Source: Actinoplanes sp. N902-109
GTDB taxonomy: Bacteria > Actinomycetota > Actinomycetes > Mycobacteriales > Micromonosporaceae
Direction: 5' to 3'
Length of the DNA stretch: 64,000 nucleotides
NCBI RefSeq assembly: GCF_000389965.1
Contig: NC_021191.1
Span: forward strand, 5,643,501-5,707,500
Shown here: piece by piece, positions 9,566 through 18,961 of the stretch
Numbering within the stretch: position 1 is the first letter of the stretch
Layout of the letters: each line of letters opens with the position of its first letter
The notes under the pieces: model-generated
The model's input: the letters and a program-made list of their open reading frames with translations, nothing else
Databases searched by the model: none
Told to the model about the DNA's origin: nothing
Translations under genes and position numbers: made by a program

Positions 9566-12500
9566 ATGCGCCTGATCCGCGACTTATGGGGTACTTCGCC
9601 CCGTCGCACCGCCCTCATCGCCGTCCTGATCGTCCTCGGCGCGGCCGGGTCGGCCGGCGCGCTCGGGCTGGCCGGCGCGGTGCTGGTCAACCGTTCGGTG
9701 CCGATGTTCGCCCTGCTCGCCGCCGCGCTGGTGGTGGCCGTGCTGACCGACGTCGTGGTCGGGCTGGCCGCCGCCCGGCTGACCGCCGACTGGTCGGCCG
9801 CGGTGCGCCGCGGGCTGTGCCGGGTGGCGTTCGGCCAGGACATCCCCACGCTGGAGAACACCCCGGTCGGCGAGCTGCTGGACCGGATCGACAGCGACGT
9901 CTACCAGGTCGGCTCCGAGCTGCGCGGCAGCGGCGTGCGGCTGGCGCAGTCGCTGGCCGTGGCGGCGCTGTCGATCGTGACCGCGTTCTTCATCTGGTGG
10001 CCCGCCGCCGCCGGCATGGTGCTGGTGTCGGTCGTGCTGGTGCTGCTGATGACCAGGCCCATCCAGCGCGTCTCCCCGCTGCGCATCGCCGAGGAGGAGG
10101 CCTGGTCCGACCTGGCGGCGGTGATGGAGGAGGCCATCCACGGCCAGGACGACGTGCGCACCAGCCTCGCGGCGCCGTACGTGCGCGGCCTGTACGCCCG
10201 CCGGGCACAGGAGGTGCTGCGGCGCGGACGCCGGGTGTGGCGGTTGTCGTCGCGCATCACGATGGGGGCCGGCGCGGTCACCCGTACGCTGATCGCGGTC
10301 CTGGTCGTGACCGGGGCCTGGGCGCTGGTGGCGGGTCACATCGACAGCGCCCGGCTGACCGCGGTGTGGCTGCTCGCGCTGGGCTTCGGCGGCACCCTCG
10401 AGCACGTCACCCGGATGGTCCCCGAGCTGCAGAACGCGCTCGGCGCCTGGGGCCGCGTGCAACTGCTGCGCGACGTGCCGCAGGAACCGACCGGCGGCGC
10501 CCGGCCCGCCGACGGTGACCTGGTGGTGCGCGGGCTGACCTTCCGGTACGGCGAGTCCACGGCCGGGCGGCCCCCGGCGCTGCGGGACATCAACCTGACG
10601 TTCCGGCGCGGCCGCTCGTACGCGCTGATCGGGCGGACCGGCTCGGGCAAGTCGACGCTGGCCAAGGTGCTGACCCGGGCGGTCGAGCTGCCCCGCGGCA
10701 CGGTGTTCCTGGCCGGGCACGACCTGATGGACCTCGACGTGGAGGGGCTGCGCCGGTGGACGGCGATCGTCCCGCAGCGCACCGAGATCCTGGCCGGCAC
10801 GCTGGCCGAGAACATCGCCCTGTTCGACCCGCAGCTGCTCCCGCGCGCCGGCGACGCCCTGCGGGAACTGGGCCTGACCGGCTGGGCCGCCACCCTGCCC
10901 GACGGCATCGACACCCGGCTCGGCGACGGCGGCTACGTGCTCTCCGCCGGTCAGGAGCAGCTGGTCGCGTTCGCCCGGATCCTGGTGCGCGACCCCAAGG
11001 TCGTCATCCTGGACGAGGCGACCGCGCGGATGGACCCGGTCACCGAGGCCTGGGTGCAGCGCGCCACCGACCGGCTGCTGACCGGTCGCATCGGTGTCAT
11101 CGTGGCGCACCGGCTCTCCTCGGTGCAGCGCTGCGACGAGGTCGTGGTGCTCTCCGACGGCGTGGTCCTCGAGGCCGGCCCGATGGCCGAGTCACGCCGC
11201 TTCGCCGAGCTGCTGGCCACCAGCAACGTGGTGGCCCCGGCCCGCACGTCGGGCGGGGTGGCGCTGCTCGACCGCGAGCCGCAGCCGCTGCCGGCCGAGC
11301 TGGGCAGCACGCTGCCGATGGCCGAGCCGCCGCCGCTGCCCGAGCCGCCGCCGGCCCGCACCTTCCGCGAGATCGCCCGGCTCACCGTCAACGACGCCCG
11401 GTACGGCATCGCCGCCGTGCTGCTGTTCGCCGTGCTGGTGCTGCTCGGGCTGGACGGTGCTGTCCTGCCGCTGCTCTGGGCGGACGTCGTGGACGGCACC
11501 GGCGACCCGATGGGCCCGGCGATCGTCATCGCGGCGGCGCTGATCGTGGCGATCCCCACGCTGTTCTGGACCGGCGCCTGGTTCCCCGAGTGGTGGGTGC
11601 GCCAGATGCTGCGGATCAGCCAGCGGCTGGTGCACGGGCAGATCGGTCCGCGCCGCATCTCCAAGTACACCCCGGCCGAGGTGGTCGCCCAGGGCGGCGA
11701 CACCGAGCGGGTGGTCATGCTGGCCGACAATCTCGTCGACAACGCCATGGCCGTGGTCATGATCGTGGCGATGACCATCTCGGCGCGTTCGTACGTACCG
11801 GCGTTGTTCTTCGTCGGCACCATGCTGGTCTCCGGCCTCGCCGCCACGGTGTTCGCCCCCCGGCTGGAACGCGCCGCCCGGCTGACCGTGGCCGCCCGCG
11901 CCGCCTTCGCCACCGCGCTGGTGTCGTCGCTGTCCGCGGCCCGCACGGTCAAGCTCGCCGGCGCCACCGTACCGGTGCTGCACCACCTGGCCGGGCTCGA
12001 CGAGCTGCGCAGCGAACGCCAGCGCCGGGAGATCGCCATCCAGGTCTGGGCCCGCTCGACCCCGTCCATCCTCAGCGGCCTGCTGCCGATCGCGGCCTGG
12101 GCCATGTACCTGACCGGCCACCTCACCGCCGCGGCCACCCTGATCGCGGTGGCGGTGCTCGGGGCGGCCCGCTGGTTCGCGTGGACCACGGCCTCGCTGG
12201 TGTCGCACTTCCCGTCGGCGCGGGTGTGGACCCGGCGCACGGTCGCCATGGCCGGCGTCGGGGCCTACTCGTCGGCGGTGCCCGGCGTGGACCTCGACGC
12301 GGGCACCGCCGAGGCGCCCCCGGCGGCCCCCCGCGAGCCGCTGCGCACCCTGGAGCTCGCCGGTTTCAGCGCGGTCCACGAGAACGGCACGGTCGGCGCC
12401 CAGGACATCGACCTCACCGTCAACCGCGGTGAGCTGGTGCTGGTGCTCGGCCCGGTCGGCGCGGGCAAGTCGTCGCTGCTGCGCGCGCTGGCCGGCATCG

Positions 12501-13024
12501 TGCACCACACCGGCACCCTGGCCTGGAACGGGGACCCGGTCGACGAGCCGGAGGTGTTCCTGCGGCCCAACCAGGTCGGTTATGTGGCCCAGCTCCCGCG
12601 CGTGCTGTCCGGCACGGTCGCCGACAACATCCGCCTCGGCCACGAGGTGGACGCGGCCGACGCCGTCACCACCGCCCAGCTCGAGCACGACCTGGCCACC
12701 GCGGGCGGCGGCCTGCAACTGCTGATCGGCCACAAGGGCACCCGGCTGTCGGGCGGCCAGCTGCAACGGCTGGCCCTGGCCCGGGCCCTCGCCCCGCGCA
12801 CCGAGCTGCTGGTGGCGGACGACGTCTCCTCGGCGCTCGACGTCACCACGGAACTCGAACTCTGGCGGGCGCTGCGCTCGCACGGCGTCACGGTGGTCGG
12901 CTCCACGTCGAAACGAGCGGCACTGTCCCGCGCCGACAAGGTGCTGGTGCTGATCGGCGGCCGGGCGGTCGCGGTGGGCACCTGGGCGGAGCTGGAGGAC
13001 CGCTACGGTCACCTGGCCGGCTGA
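9566..13024 (+). CDS. Fused ABC exporter with two TMD-NBD modules
   Basis: A 1152-residue protein containing two complete exporter halves: membrane domain, NBD1, membrane domain, NBD2. NBD1 (Walker A GRTGSGKST near residue 355) has signature LSAGQ, Walker B VVILDEA and H-loop AHRLSS. NBD2 (GPVGAGKSS near residue 961) has canonical signature LSGGQ but Walker B LLVADDV with Asp in place of the catalytic Glu, and GSTSK where the H-loop His should be. One ATP site is therefore probably non-hydrolytic, as in asymmetric heterodimeric exporters. The ATG at 9566 follows GAGG by 7 nt. Substrate is unknown; the kinase-like neighbour at 8547 is divergent. Confidence 0.9.
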   Translation: MRLIRDLWGTSPRRTALIAVLIVLGAAGSAGALGLAGAVLVNRSVPMFALLAAALVVAVLTDVVVGLAAARLTADWSAAVRRGLCRVAFGQDIPTLENTPVGELLDRIDSDVYQVGSELRGSGVRLAQSLAVAALSIVTAFFIWWPAAAGMVLVSVVLVLLMTRPIQRVSPLRIAEEEAWSDLAAVMEEAIHGQDDVRTSLAAPYVRGLYARRAQEVLRRGRRVWRLSSRITMGAGAVTRTLIAVLVVTGAWALVAGHIDSARLTAVWLLALGFGGTLEHVTRMVPELQNALGAWGRVQLLRDVPQEPTGGARPADGDLVVRGLTFRYGESTAGRPPALRDINLTFRRGRSYALIGRTGSGKSTLAKVLTRAVELPRGTVFLAGHDLMDLDVEGLRRWTAIVPQRTEILAGTLAENIALFDPQLLPRAGDALRELGLTGWAATLPDGIDTRLGDGGYVLSAGQEQLVAFARILVRDPKVVILDEATARMDPVTEAWVQRATDRLLTGRIGVIVAHRLSSVQRCDEVVVLSDGVVLEAGPMAESRRFAELLATSNVVAPARTSGGVALLDREPQPLPAELGSTLPMAEPPPLPEPPPARTFREIARLTVNDARYGIAAVLLFAVLVLLGLDGAVLPLLWADVVDGTGDPMGPAIVIAAALIVAIPTLFWTGAWFPEWWVRQMLRISQRLVHGQIGPRRISKYTPAEVVAQGGDTERVVMLADNLVDNAMAVVMIVAMTISARSYVPALFFVGTMLVSGLAATVFAPRLERAARLTVAARAAFATALVSSLSAARTVKLAGATVPVLHHLAGLDELRSERQRREIAIQVWARSTPSILSGLLPIAAWAMYLTGHLTAAATLIAVAVLGAARWFAWTTASLVSHFPSARVWTRRTVAMAGVGAYSSAVPGVDLDAGTAEAPPAAPREPLRTLELAGFSAVHENGTVGAQDIDLTVNRGELVLVLGPVGAGKSSLLRALAGIVHHTGTLAWNGDPVDEPEVFLRPNQVGYVAQLPRVLSGTVADNIRLGHEVDAADAVTTAQLEHDLATAGGGLQLLIGHKGTRLSGGQLQRLALARALAPRTELLVADDVSSALDVTTELELWRALRSHGVTVVGSTSKRAALSRADKVLVLIGGRAVAVGTWAELEDRYGHLAG

Positions 13025-13689
13025 CTCCGCCGGCGGTGGGTCACGAGCAGCGCCGCGACAGTGGCCGTCGTGGCCCACCCGAGCAGGATCGCCGGCATCA
13101 CCAGCGCGGCCGGTCCGGCGCCGGCAATCGTCGCCACCGCCACCGGATGGCTCGACGGCGGCGCGGCGATCCCCGCCGTGAGCAGCAGCGTGGCCGGCTG
13201 GCACAGGATGGCCGCGACGACGGCGAGCACCGCCCGCCGGTGCAGAACCCCGGCTGTCGCCGCACCGGCAACCGCCCACAACGGGAAACACGCGACGCTG
13301 GCCGCCAGGCACCACCACACGCTCGGCTCGGCGACCATGATCGGATAACCCCTGCGCAGCAGCGCCGGGACGCCGACGGCAATCGCGACCGCAGTGGTGC
13401 CCAGACCCAGCAGCGCACCACTGAACCCGGCCCACGTGATGGTGGCCGGCCGGAACTCCCCCGCCCGTCTCACCAGCCAGACACCGGCCAGCGCCGCGAC
13501 AAGCTGCCCGGCCCAATGCCCGGCCGTGTACACATGCGCCGCCACATCCCGGTGATACTCCAGCAGCTCCGCATCCGACTGCGGGTCGTAGTACGCCAGG
13601 TACTTGCCGATGCCGACACTCAACGGCATCACCAGCACGGTCCACCCGAGCAGCCCACCGACGACGACCGGCGGAACCCATCGACGCAT
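13009..13689 (-). CDS. Polytopic membrane protein, unknown function
   Basis: About 226 residues, starting MRRWVPPVVVGGLLGW. Five or six hydrophobic segments span nearly the whole length (GGLLGWTVLVMPLSVGIG, LVAALAGVWLV, ALLGLGTTAVAIAVGV, WWCLAASVACFPLWAVAGAA, VVAAILCQPATLLLTAGI, ALVMPAILLGWATTATVAAL). A loop rich in charged residues and His (EYHRDVAAHVYTAGHWAG) lies after the first helix. I do not recognise the family. The stop overlaps the 3' end of the ABC exporter by 16 nt on the opposite strand. Confidence 0.65.
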   Translation of the reverse strand: MRRWVPPVVVGGLLGWTVLVMPLSVGIGKYLAYYDPQSDAELLEYHRDVAAHVYTAGHWAGQLVAALAGVWLVRRAGEFRPATITWAGFSGALLGLGTTAVAIAVGVPALLRRGYPIMVAEPSVWWCLAASVACFPLWAVAGAATAGVLHRRAVLAVVAAILCQPATLLLTAGIAAPPSSHPVAVATIAGAGPAALVMPAILLGWATTATVAALLVTHRRRSQPAR

Positions 13690-13870
13690 ACCGCCATGGT
13701 GCCGCACGGCATCAGCTGGTGCTTCTGTCAGACCACTGTGTCCCGTGAGTGATCGGCAGAGCCGCGCGGAGCCGGTCCACGGTGGTGGTGGATACGCCGG
13801 CGGGCCAGACGACGGCCAGGGGCAGCAGGATGTCGTCGGCGAGGTGGAGTTCGACCGTTCGCCCAGGGCG

Positions 13871-13966
13871 ATGCCAGCCTTCCACCGGATCGCGGCCGGC
13901 AAGATCGTCAGCACCTGGCACCTGGAGGACTTCTTCGGTCTCCGGGCCCAGCTCGGGGTCGAGTGA
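13871..13966 (+). pseudogene. Remnant of a SnoaL-like ester cyclase
   Basis: The 31 residues MPAFHRIAAGKIVSTWHLED... followed by FFGLRAQLG match the C-terminal end of SnoaL-like polyketide cyclase/ester cyclase proteins (FHR..GKIV..WH.ED..G...QLG). No upstream reading frame supplies the other about 100 residues of the fold: the region 13690-13870 shows no family sequence in any frame that I can see. I read it as a decayed gene fragment; a short real peptide is the less likely alternative. The rest of the 350-bp gap 13690-14040 shows nothing else recognisable. Confidence 0.45.
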
Positions 13967-14040
13967 CGGCCGGCGACCACGCCCGTCCGGGGTGACCGGG
14001 CCGGTGCGGCGGAAGTCGACGGGGGTGTGCGAAGCGGGGC

Positions 14041-14904
14041 TCAGCTGGTGCGGCTCCTCAGCTGCTGGACCACCTGGGTGGCGGTGCCGGCCGGGATGGC
14101 GAAGCCGAGGCCCACGCTGCCGGTGCTCCGGTCGTCGGCGGTGGCGATCGCGACGTTGATGCCGATCACCTTGCCGGACGTGTCGACCAGCGCGCCGCCG
14201 GAGTTGCCCTCGTTGATCGCGGCGTCGGTCTGCAGCAGCCCGGTCAGCTTCTCGGTGCCGGTGTTCACCTCACGGTCCAGCGCGGACACGATGCCCGAGG
14301 TCACCGTGCCCTCGAGGCCGAGCGGCGCGCCGAAGGCCAGCACGGTGTCGCCCACCGCCACCGAGTCGTCGGTGCCGAACGTCGCCGGGGTCAGGCCGGT
14401 CAGCCCGCTCGCCTGCACCAGCGCCAGGTCGTGGGTGGGGTCGGTCGCGACGACCTGCGCGGGTACGGTCCGCCCGTCGGACAACCGCACGCTCACCGTC
14501 CCGCCCGAGGAGATCACGTGGTTGTTGGTGAGCACCAGCCCGTCCGCGCTGAGCACCACCCCCGAGCCCAGCGCCGACTCGTCCCGGCCGTCGATCATGA
14601 CGGTGACGATGCTGGGCGAGACCTTCGCGGCGATCGTGGCCAGACCCGTGGTCCTGGTGGTGGCGGCGGTGGTCGCCGTGGTGGCGCTCGCGGCAGCCGG
14701 GGTGCCCGAGGCGTAGTGCTCGGCGACCACGGCACCCGCGGCACCGCCGCCCCCGATGAGCGCGAGCAGCGCGGCACCCCCGGCGATGCGTCGCGGCCAG
14801 CGGCTGCCGCCCGCCCCCCGGTGGCTGACTGCGACCGGCGGCAGCGGGGGCACCTGGTCGGTGGCGCCCTCGATCAACGGGGGCCGGGTCATCAGATCGG
14901 TCAT
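14041..14904 (-). CDS. Membrane-anchored HtrA-like serine protease (S1C) lacking PDZ
   Basis: A 287-residue trypsin-like protease. A proline-containing cytoplasmic N-terminus is followed by one membrane helix (about residues 40-61), then the protease with triad His129 (TNNHV), Asp159 (THDLAL) and Ser235 (GNSGG). It ends directly after the protease domain (IPAGTATQVVQQLRS), so the PDZ domain typical of HtrA/DegP is absent. It would act outside the membrane on misfolded or regulatory substrates. Start chosen at the ATG at 14904, preceded by AAGGCAGG; further upstream residues in this frame look non-coding. Divergent from the GNAT gene. Confidence 0.9.
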   Translation of the reverse strand: MTDLMTRPPLIEGATDQVPPLPPVAVSHRGAGGSRWPRRIAGGAALLALIGGGGAAGAVVAEHYASGTPAAASATTATTAATTRTTGLATIAAKVSPSIVTVMIDGRDESALGSGVVLSADGLVLTNNHVISSGGTVSVRLSDGRTVPAQVVATDPTHDLALVQASGLTGLTPATFGTDDSVAVGDTVLAFGAPLGLEGTVTSGIVSALDREVNTGTEKLTGLLQTDAAINEGNSGGALVDTSGKVIGINVAIATADDRSTGSVGLGFAIPAGTATQVVQQLRSRTS

Positions 14905-15020
14905 GGCACGCCTGCCTTCGTTCAACGGTGATGCCTTCACTGTTGCCCGGTTGTTTGTGGCGTTCCGGTGAGCCGTCTGTGGGTTCGCTGTACGCCCGGC
15001 GCCCTGCGATGCTGCGACGC

Positions 15021-15695
15021 ATGACCGCCACCCGGCTGACCCCGCGTCTGCGCCTCGAACCGGCCGGTCCGGACACCGCGCACGACCTCTGGCTGGTGCA
15101 CAGCGACGACGAGGTGCTGCGCTGGTACGACAACAAGAAGCCCACTCCCGCCCAGGCGGCCCGATCGGCGCGGCTGATGGGCGACGCCTGGCGGCAGCAC
15201 GGCGTGCACAAATGGATCGCGTACGACCGGACGTCCGGCGTCGTCGCCGGTCGCGGCGGGCTGTCCCGCCCGCCGGTGGACGACGACTGGGGGCAGCTCC
15301 ACCGTTTCCTGCCGGCCGAGCCGTGGGTCCGCGCCCGGCACGCAAGCCCCGAGCCGTTCGTCGCGCACGCACACTGGTACGAGATCGGCTGGGCGTTGCG
15401 CCGCGAGTTCTGGGGGCGGGGCTACGCCGCTGAGATCGGGCGGGCGGGTCTCGCGTACGCCTTCGACGTGCTCCAGGCGCACGCGGTGGTCTCCTGCACG
15501 CTGCGGCACAACGCCCGCTCGCGCGCGGTCATGCGGCGCATCGGCATGCGGTACGCCGGTGAGATCCGCAGCCGCGGCCTGGCCGAGGGCAGCGACGAGG
15601 AACGCGACGACGTGCCGTACGCGGTGTGCGTGCTGCTGCGCCGGGACTGGCTGGGTTCTGTCCCGCGGGTCAGGTCCGGCCGGGGCGGGCCGTAG
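15021..15695 (+). CDS. GNAT-family N-acetyltransferase (RimJ/RimL-like)
   Basis: About 224 residues with the GNAT pattern: N-terminal LTPRLRLEP strand, central EIGWALRREFWGRGYA with the acetyl-CoA-binding GRGYA turn, then AFDVLQAHAVVSCTLRHNARS and the closing MRRIGMRYAGEI typical of RimJ/RimL-type proteins. It transfers an acetyl group to an unknown amine. The ATG at 15021 gives the family's usual start; another in-frame ATG is at 15009 and neither has a clear ribosome binding site. It stands alone between a divergent protease and a convergent sigma factor. Confidence 0.85.
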   Translation: MTATRLTPRLRLEPAGPDTAHDLWLVHSDDEVLRWYDNKKPTPAQAARSARLMGDAWRQHGVHKWIAYDRTSGVVAGRGGLSRPPVDDDWGQLHRFLPAEPWVRARHASPEPFVAHAHWYEIGWALRREFWGRGYAAEIGRAGLAYAFDVLQAHAVVSCTLRHNARSRAVMRRIGMRYAGEIRSRGLAEGSDEERDDVPYAVCVLLRRDWLGSVPRVRSGRGGP

Positions 15696-15765
15696 TCAGT
15701 CCGGCGGTGACCGGGACGTCGGGATCGACGCTGCCACGCCACGACGCCTCGGCCACCTCCCGGGG

Positions 15766-16332
15766 TCAGTGCCAGGCGTAGGCACCCAGGCCGTGGCACT
15801 CGAGCCGGATGCGGAGCTTGCGCAGCGAGCGCTGGCGGGTGGGGCCGACGCTGCCGATGGGCATGTCGGTGCTGCGGGCGAAGGCGGCGTAGCCCGGCGA
15901 GTTGCCCGCGCTCAGGGTGGTGAGCAGGGTGCGGGCCGGGGCGGGAAGTTCGTTGACGTGCCGCCAGAGCAGGTCGTTCATGGAGCGTTGCACGGCGACC
16001 CGCTCCGGTTGCGGGCCGCGCTCGTCGGGGCGGTCGGTGTCCGGTGGCAGGCCTACCACTTCGCGTCTGCCGGTGCGGAGCAGTTGCAGGCATTCGCGGC
16101 GGGCCACCGTGGTCAGCCAGGCGCCGGTGCGGTCCGGGTCGCGAATCTCGTGCAGGTGTTCGTACATCCGGAGCCAGGTATTCTGCACGGCGTCCTCGGC
16201 ATCAGCCTCGGCGAGCCGGAATGTCCGGACGGTCCACCACACCAGCGACTCGAAGGTACGGATCAAGCGCTCGAACGCGCGCTCGTCGCCGGTCTGGGCG
16301 TCCAGGATGGTCTGCCTCAGGTCCTCCTCCAT
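15766..16332 (-). CDS. ECF RNA polymerase sigma factor
   Basis: A 188-residue sigma-70-family protein with only regions 2 and 4. Region 2 is seen in TFRLAEADAEDAVQNTWLRMYEHL, with an RDPDRTGAWLTTVARRECL core-binding/-10 stretch, and region 4 in the last 65 residues (LPAPARTLLTTLSAG... then SVGPTRQRSLRKLR). This is the ECF architecture. No anti-sigma factor gene adjoins, so control may be by another mechanism or an unlinked partner. A 70-bp gap separates it from the convergent GNAT gene. Confidence 0.92.
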   Translation of the reverse strand: MEEDLRQTILDAQTGDERAFERLIRTFESLVWWTVRTFRLAEADAEDAVQNTWLRMYEHLHEIRDPDRTGAWLTTVARRECLQLLRTGRREVVGLPPDTDRPDERGPQPERVAVQRSMNDLLWRHVNELPAPARTLLTTLSAGNSPGYAAFARSTDMPIGSVGPTRQRSLRKLRIRLECHGLGAYAWH

Positions 16333-16456
16333 GGTCTTGCTCCCCCCACGTTCCGAATAGAACCACGCTGACGGTAGGGACTGGGCGGGTCGCGCGGATC
16401 AGGGGCGTACCCCGGGGTTGCGTGGTTGCGCACCCTGGGCCGTAAGGTGTCCGCCC

Positions 16457-17365
16457 ATGCGCATCGGGATCAATCTGCCCCACTACGGCGCGTTGACCGG
16501 CCCGGACGACATCATCGAGGTCAGCCGCGCGGTGGAGGCGATGGGGTACGACAGCCTGTGGACCGGGGACAGGTTGCTCTCGCCGCTGCGGCCGAGTCAC
16601 CGCTATCCCGGCGGCGACGGCACGATGCCGGCCGAGATGAACGTCTACCTGGATCCGTTGACGGCGCTGACGTTCGCCGCCGCGACCACCTCGCGGGTAC
16701 GGCTGGGCACCAGCACGCTCAACGCCACGCTGTACCCGCCGGTCGCGCTGGCCCGCACCCTGACCACACTGGACGTGCTCAGCCGGGGGCGGCTCGATGT
16801 GGGCCTGGGGCTGGGCTGGCTGGGTGACGAGTACACCGCGTCGGGGGTGCCGTGGGAGCGGCGCGGCGAGCGCCTCGACGAGATCCTCGACGTGTGGGAC
16901 AAGGTGTGGGTCGACGATGTGGTGCGGCACGAGGGGGCCCGTTACCGCGTACCGGACAGCCGGATCGAACCGAAACCGGTCCAGCGGCCGCGCCCACCGA
17001 TCCTGCTCGCCGGTCTGACGCCGCAGGCCATGACGCGCATCGCGCGCCGGGGTGACGGCTGGCTCGCGGTGGGTCTGCCGCTGCCCTACCTCGGGTCGCT
17101 CTGGGAGCAGGTCAAGACCGAGTCCGAGCGGTACGGCCGGAGCCCGGGCGCCATCCGCATGGTGCAGCGCCTCAATCCCAGGGTCACCCCTGGCCCGGTG
17201 GACCCCGCGGAGGTCCCGGCCCGGGGCACCCTGGAGCAGATCGCCGCGTACGCCAAGGCGGCCGACCCCGACGAGGTGTTCATCGATCTGACGCTGACTG
17301 TTCGCTCCCGCGCCGCGATGCTGGACCTCGCGGGACGGTTTTTGCACCTTATGCGCGCGGGCTGA
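16457..17365 (+). CDS. LLM-class F420-dependent oxidoreductase
   Basis: A 302-residue luciferase-like TIM-barrel oxidoreductase. It opens MRIGINLPHYGALTGPDDI and carries YDSLWTGDRL, GTSTLNATLYPPVALA and LSRGRLDVGLGLGWL, all typical of the F420-dependent LLM branch (TIGR03619-like). The ATG at 16457 follows an AAGG at moderate spacing. It probably uses F420 for hydride transfer on an unknown substrate. It is divergent from the ECF sigma gene (124 bp between starts). Confidence 0.9.
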   Translation: MRIGINLPHYGALTGPDDIIEVSRAVEAMGYDSLWTGDRLLSPLRPSHRYPGGDGTMPAEMNVYLDPLTALTFAAATTSRVRLGTSTLNATLYPPVALARTLTTLDVLSRGRLDVGLGLGWLGDEYTASGVPWERRGERLDEILDVWDKVWVDDVVRHEGARYRVPDSRIEPKPVQRPRPPILLAGLTPQAMTRIARRGDGWLAVGLPLPYLGSLWEQVKTESERYGRSPGAIRMVQRLNPRVTPGPVDPAEVPARGTLEQIAAYAKAADPDEVFIDLTLTVRSRAAMLDLAGRFLHLMRAG

Positions 17366-17419
17366 TTCGCCACTGTCCTTTATGATCGCCCGGCCAATCA
17401 TCCACGGGGAGGAACACGA

Positions 17420-18940
17420 GTGGTTTCCACACGGCTGCGACACGTCCTGGCCGGGCTCGCTGGGCTCGCGCTGACCGCCGTCGCCGCGCCACTGCCGGTG
17501 TCGGCGGCACCCGCCGGTCCGCAGCTCAGCTTCGAGCACATGACGATCGTCCCGGGCGGCATCGGGGAATTCCAGGTGCCCTACTACGCCGAGTACGGCA
17601 CGCCGTTCACGCTGCACGACGTCAAGGCCACGATCGACACGTCCGCGTTGCCCAAGACCATCAAGGCGGAACTCGCCCTCGGTCAGGACGAGGTCTGCAA
17701 GACCGCCGGCACGCAGGTCACCTGCACCTATCCGTCAGTCGTCGGGACCGACGGGTTCTGGTCCTTCGCCATCATGGGATACCAGGCGGTCAAGGGTGCC
17801 GTGGCCGGTGACGAGGGCTCGGTCAAGCTGACGATCAGCAGCAAGGAGCTCGGCACCGCGACCCGCACCGCGAAGATCACGGTGGCCGACCAGGTCGAGA
17901 TGCTCGGCGCCGAGGGCGAGTCGCTGCAGTCGCTGCCGGCCAAGCCGGGCGGCACCGTCGGCGTGCCGCTGTCGGTGCAGAACCTCGGCGACAACACGAT
18001 CAACGGCGTCGAGCTGTTCTTCTGGCTGGACGAGCCGATCGGCACCTACCGGAAGTACTCGAACTGCTGGTGGGGCACCTCGATGGCGTACTGCCACTTC
18101 GACACGGACCTGGCTCCGGGTGCGGTCTACGACACGACGCTCGCCCTCTCGGTGAGCGCCCGGTCGCCGGCCCCGACCACCCTGGGCGGTCAGTTCGACT
18201 GGCAGACCCCGGAGGACAACCGCGACCACGCCGACATCGTCAAGGCGCAGCACCCGGTCAAGGGCACCGCGGGCACCCTCACCCTCAAGCCGCGCGCCGC
18301 GGCGGCCCGGCGGGTGCCGCAGACCAACCTGTACCCGTTCTCCTACCAGACCCGCTTCGTGGACGTCGAAGGCGACCAGCGCGCCGACCTGGCCGCGGTG
18401 GGCGCGGAGGTCTCCGGCGAGGTCGGCAGCACCGTCACCGCCGAGGTCGGCGTCACGAACGTCGGCAAGGCCTACTTCTACGACTACCCCGAACCGGGCG
18501 CAAACATCACGGTCACGGCACCGTCCGGCACCACGGTGGTGAAAACGCCGCCCGGCTGCGCCAGGTCCGGCAAGGGTTACCTGTGCACCACCATCGAGGC
18601 GCCGCTGGCCGTGGGCAAGCCGGTCACCTGGCCGTTCCAGCTGCGCATCGACCGGGCCGGCACGCTGACCGGCAAGGTCGAGGTCAGGGTCGACATGCCC
18701 GACACCAACGCCGCCAACGACAAGGCCGCCCTCGTCGTGGGTCAGGTCACGGCCGGTGACCCGGCCCCGGGCTCCGGCCCGGGTTCCGGCGGCAGTTCCG
18801 GCGGTCAGGGTGGCGGCGGTGGTCTGCCGGTCACCGGTGCGAACGCCGCGATCATCGGCGGGGCCGGTGGGCTGCTGGTCATCGGCGGTGTGGTGGCGTT
18901 CGTGCTGAGCCGCCGGCGCAAGGACCGGTTCGTGGCCTAG
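17420..18940 (+). CDS. LPxTG-anchored cell surface protein
   Basis: A 506-residue secreted protein. The GTG start at 17420 has a GGGGAGGA site 8 nt upstream. Residues 1-30 are a signal peptide (RLRHVLAGLAGLALTAVAAPLPVSAAP). The body is beta-rich with repeats of the kind VSGEVGSTVTAEVGVTNVG, resembling Ig/DUF11-like surface domains, and two Cys-containing loops. A Gly/Ser linker precedes the sorting signal: LPVTG at about 469-473, a hydrophobic helix and RRRKDR. Sortase would attach it to the cell wall. Ligand is unknown. Confidence 0.88.
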   Translation: MVSTRLRHVLAGLAGLALTAVAAPLPVSAAPAGPQLSFEHMTIVPGGIGEFQVPYYAEYGTPFTLHDVKATIDTSALPKTIKAELALGQDEVCKTAGTQVTCTYPSVVGTDGFWSFAIMGYQAVKGAVAGDEGSVKLTISSKELGTATRTAKITVADQVEMLGAEGESLQSLPAKPGGTVGVPLSVQNLGDNTINGVELFFWLDEPIGTYRKYSNCWWGTSMAYCHFDTDLAPGAVYDTTLALSVSARSPAPTTLGGQFDWQTPEDNRDHADIVKAQHPVKGTAGTLTLKPRAAAARRVPQTNLYPFSYQTRFVDVEGDQRADLAAVGAEVSGEVGSTVTAEVGVTNVGKAYFYDYPEPGANITVTAPSGTTVVKTPPGCARSGKGYLCTTIEAPLAVGKPVTWPFQLRIDRAGTLTGKVEVRVDMPDTNAANDKAALVVGQVTAGDPAPGSGPGSGGSSGGQGGGGGLPVTGANAAIIGGAGGLLVIGGVVAFVLSRRRKDRFVA

Positions 18941-18961
18941 CGTCGAACGGCCGGAGCACGA

